Origin: Akkermansiaceae bacterium
Lineage (GTDB): Bacteria > Verrucomicrobiota > Verrucomicrobiia > Verrucomicrobiales > Akkermansiaceae
DNA length: 26,494 nt
NCBI GenBank assembly: GCA_023301545.1
Contig: JALZUI010000120.1
Coordinates: 1 to 26,494 of the forward strand
Reading direction: 5' to 3'
Shown: positions 24,394-26,494 of the stretch, one piece after another
How positions within the stretch are numbered: the first letter of the stretch is position 1
How the letters are laid out: each line of letters opens with the position of its first letter
Notes under the pieces: model-generated
Told to the model about the DNA's origin: nothing
What the model saw: only the letters and a program-made list of their open reading frames with translations
The model's database searches: none
Made by a program: the position numbers and the translations under genes

Positions 24394-25179
24394 ATGCTTT
24401 CGGATGACTACCTCAACCGCTTTGGCGGAATCGGCAGATTATATGGCGAAAGTAACCTAGAGTGCTTTCAGCAAGCGCACGTCATAATCGTAGGACTTGG
24501 GGGTGTAGGTTCCTGGACGGCAGAATCCCTAGCTCGCTCAGGCGTCGGCCGGATCACCCTTATTGATCTCGACGACATTTGCCTCACGAACACCAACCGC
24601 CAACTTCCTGCGCACGAAGGGAACTACGGAGCAATGAAAGCCGAGGCGCTCGCCGAGCGAATCAAGCAAATCAACCCTGACTGCCTCGTAACAGCAACGC
24701 TCGCCTATTACTCCGAACGTAATGCAGAAGAACTTCTTAGCGAGGGAGCCGACATTGTCATCGACGCCATTGATAGCGTGAAAGCCAAGTGTCACCTCCT
24801 CGCCACTTGTCATCAAAAAGGTATTCCCATCTGCTCTTGCGGAGGTGCCGGGGGCAAAATGGATGCCACCCAAGTCCAGATCGCGGACCTTTCGCAATCT
24901 CACGGTGACCGCCTGATTAGCTCCGTTCGACAAAAGCTCCGAAAGGAATACGGATTCCCTACTGGTGAAAGAAAGAAGCCCAAAAAGTTCAAAATCCCGA
25001 CCGTATTCTCGCCAGAGGAAATGACCTCCCCGCAAGCCTGCGCTACAGAGGAATCGGAGCTCACAACCGAAGCCCCGCGCAACTTAAACTGCGCTACAGG
25101 TTATGGCGCAGTCACCCATGTAACCGCTACTTTTGGGCTCTTTCTCTCCCAAATCGCCCTAGATCAAATCAAGGCTTAA
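24394..25179 (+). CDS. tcdA: tRNA threonylcarbamoyladenosine dehydratase
   Basis: An E1-like enzyme that uses ATP to dehydrate t6A-37 of ANN-reading tRNAs to the cyclic form ct6A; about 261 aa. The Rossmann ATP site is VIIVGLGGVGSWTAESLARSG (about 31-51), followed by ITLIDLDDICLTNTNRQLPA, DAIDSVKAK and ICSCGGAGGKMDATQVQI, the TcdA (CsdL/YgdL) pattern rather than MoeB or ThiF, with no CxxC zinc knuckle pair. The frame is open back to 24268, but that would overlap the lipoprotein gene by 119 nt. The ATG at 24394 starts the typical MLSDDYLNRFGGIGRLYG and lies 7 nt after the previous stop. Confidence 0.93.
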   Translation: MLSDDYLNRFGGIGRLYGESNLECFQQAHVIIVGLGGVGSWTAESLARSGVGRITLIDLDDICLTNTNRQLPAHEGNYGAMKAEALAERIKQINPDCLVTATLAYYSERNAEELLSEGADIVIDAIDSVKAKCHLLATCHQKGIPICSCGGAGGKMDATQVQIADLSQSHGDRLISSVRQKLRKEYGFPTGERKKPKKFKIPTVFSPEEMTSPQACATEESELTTEAPRNLNCATGYGAVTHVTATFGLFLSQIALDQIKA

Positions 25180-25218
25180 GGACATACTGTTTTACCTGCC
25201 AATCTCACAAAATAATCT

Positions 25219-25236
25219 CTGGGCAAAATTTCCCAG
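25219..25236. other. Small dyad between tcdA and miaB
   Basis: CTGGG-CAAAATTT-CCCAG, a 5-bp inverted repeat 39 nt before the miaB start. There is no T tract, so it is not a normal terminator; it may be an operator or chance. Confidence 0.2.
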
Positions 25237-25274
25237 TCATGCTATCACCGCAAGCTCTATTCCCCCATACTACT

Positions 25275-26494
25275 ATGCCAAACGTCTTTATTAAAACCTA
25301 CGGATGCCAAATGAACGAACGCGACTCGGAACAAGTTGCCAACATGTTTCAAGAAGGCGGATACACCGTAACTAACGAAGAAAAACAGGCCGATGTAATT
25401 CTCGTCAACACGTGTTCTGTGCGAGACCAAGCCGAACAAAAGGCTCTTGGTAAAATGGGTATGATGGGGAAATACCGTGAAAACAACCCCAATATCGTCT
25501 TCGGCTTCATGGGGTGCATGGCTCAATCCCGCGGCACTGAACTCTTCGATCGTATTCCACACCTCGACGTCGTCGTCGGGACGCAAAAATACCACCGAGT
25601 CTTCTCCTATGTAGACGACATTCTCGACAAGCGTGTCAACGCTCGCATGGATAACCCTGAGCACTCCCTATCCGGAATGAACGTCTGTGATGTCGCTGAG
25701 GAAGAAGGATCTCAAAACACGATCAAAGAACACCTCCCTCTAACCGAAAAACGCGCCACTGCCTTCGTCTCTATCATGCAAGGTTGTAACATGCGCTGCT
25801 CATTCTGTATCGTACCTGATACCCGTGGCCGTGAGCGAGGTCGCCCTATTGCTGAAATCGTAAGCGAAGTCGCCAACCTCGTCGCCCAGGGAGTAAAAGA
25901 AGTCACCCTCCTTGGTCAAATCGTTAACCTTTACGGACGTACCGAATTTCCTAAAGTCGATGGGAAAAGCCCCTTTGTCCAACTCCTAGAAGCCGTTCAC
26001 GAAATCGAAGGATTAGAACGTATTCGCTTCACCTCCCCTCACCCTATCGGATATCGTGACGACCTCGTCGCCGCGTTCACCTACCTTCCAAAACTCTGCT
26101 CTCACATTCACTTCCCTATGCAAAGTGGGAGTGACCGCATTCTTAAGAAAATGCGCCGTCCCTACAAGAATGAGAAATTCATCGAGATTTGTGAAAAGAT
26201 GAAGGCCGCGCGTCCTGACCTAGCAATCACCACCGACATCATTGTTGGCTTCCCTGGTGAGACGGAAGAAGACTTCCAAGAGACGGCCGCCTGTGTCGAA
26301 CGCCTAGGCTTTGATAACTCCTTTATCTTCCGTTACTCCAAGCGTAAAGACACCCCTGCGGCTGAGCTCGACGAACAGCTCAGCGAGCGTGACAAGGAAG
26401 ACCGTAATCAACGCCTTCTGAAAATCCAAGACGAGCTCACGACTAGTAAAAATGCGGCCCTCATCGGCACCATTCAACAAATCCTCGTAGAAGG
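25275..26494 (+). CDS. miaB: tRNA-2-methylthio-N6-dimethylallyladenosine synthase (partial)
   Basis: A radical-SAM methylthiotransferase that converts i6A-37 to ms2i6A-37 in tRNAs reading UNN codons. The first 406 codons are present and the gene runs off the window, so the end of the C-terminal TRAM region is missing. The UPF0004 domain cysteines are C11 (KTYGCQMN), C47 (VNTCSVR) and C81 (MGCMAQ). The radical SAM cluster is C171-x3-C175-x2-C178 in QGCNMRCSFCIVP. Further motifs are LLGQIVNLYG, RFTSPHP, HFPMQSGSD and TTDIIVGFPGETEEDF. The LGQNVNSY of many MiaB proteins reads LGQIVNLY here. It starts 95 nt after tcdA, so it may have its own promoter, though none is obvious. Confidence 0.95.
   Translation, partial: MPNVFIKTYGCQMNERDSEQVANMFQEGGYTVTNEEKQADVILVNTCSVRDQAEQKALGKMGMMGKYRENNPNIVFGFMGCMAQSRGTELFDRIPHLDVVVGTQKYHRVFSYVDDILDKRVNARMDNPEHSLSGMNVCDVAEEEGSQNTIKEHLPLTEKRATAFVSIMQGCNMRCSFCIVPDTRGRERGRPIAEIVSEVANLVAQGVKEVTLLGQIVNLYGRTEFPKVDGKSPFVQLLEAVHEIEGLERIRFTSPHPIGYRDDLVAAFTYLPKLCSHIHFPMQSGSDRILKKMRRPYKNEKFIEICEKMKAARPDLAITTDIIVGFPGETEEDFQETAACVERLGFDNSFIFRYSKRKDTPAAELDEQLSERDKEDRNQRLLKIQDELTTSKNAALIGTIQQILVE

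Noticed and set aside
24538..25035. 165-aa minus-strand ORF
   Set aside because: Antisense to tcdA, where ATP-site and family motifs fix the true frame.

Overview
The window looks like a chromosomal segment from a member of the Verrucomicrobiota, probably a marine polysaccharide-degrading type. The grounds are a protein of the Planctomycetes/Verrucomicrobia-restricted Minf_1886 (TIGR04138) family, two secreted formylglycine-type sulfatases, a fused SecDF next to yajC and tgt, a MenA-type menaquinone enzyme, and house-keeping proteins of matching style. The genus cannot be fixed from sequence alone. Almost no gene has a Shine-Dalgarno sequence in front of its start.

Layout. 1-1010: accA (minus), with a divergent promoter region. 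1022-2628: a strong promoter, two tiny overlapping upstream ORFs and a secreted sulfatase. 2692-3432: an AhpC-type peroxiredoxin with its own promoter/operator region and a strong terminator. 3513-7334: the long DEAH helicase HrpA, convergent with menA (7343-8224, minus). 8276-12209 (minus): the operon tgt-yajC-secDF, closed by a perfect terminator just ahead of menA. 12302-13201 (minus): an RRM RNA-binding protein, perhaps preceded by an 80-aa hypothetical gene. 13410-13495: tRNA-Tyr (minus, CCA encoded). 13741-14816: class II fructose-bisphosphate aldolase plus terminator. 14949-16645 (minus): rplI with its own promoter and terminator, and prfA. 16748-18301: a second secreted sulfatase, convergent with a secreted PhoD-like metallophosphoesterase (18400-20316, minus). 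20389-25179 (plus): a tight run of a class A penicillin-binding protein with an unusual repeat tail, a Minf_1886-family protein, a phosphodiester-glycosidase lipoprotein and tcdA. 25275 to the end: miaB, cut by the window edge.

How the genes fit together. Most of the window is core metabolism, translation and secretion: fatty-acid initiation (accA), glycolysis (fba), menaquinone (menA), Sec export (secDF, yajC), termination (prfA), ribosome (rplI) and ribosome/RNA quality control (hrpA). tRNA modification is well represented: tgt makes queuosine-34, miaB makes ms2i6A-37 and tcdA makes cyclic t6A-37. The tRNA-Tyr gene in the window (GUA anticodon, A36-A37-A38) is the kind of substrate used by tgt and miaB. 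The accessory layer is secreted: two sulfatases of different type and a phosphoesterase, consistent with attack on sulfated algal or host glycans.

I found no CRISPR array, prophage, insertion sequence or defence island. The most distinctive points are the six-copy RA(I/V)(I/V)(I/V)E repeat tail of the PBP, a Tgt that lacks the canonical CxCxxC zinc cysteines, the overlapping mini-ORF chain before the first sulfatase, and a perfect palindrome on the peroxiredoxin promoter.
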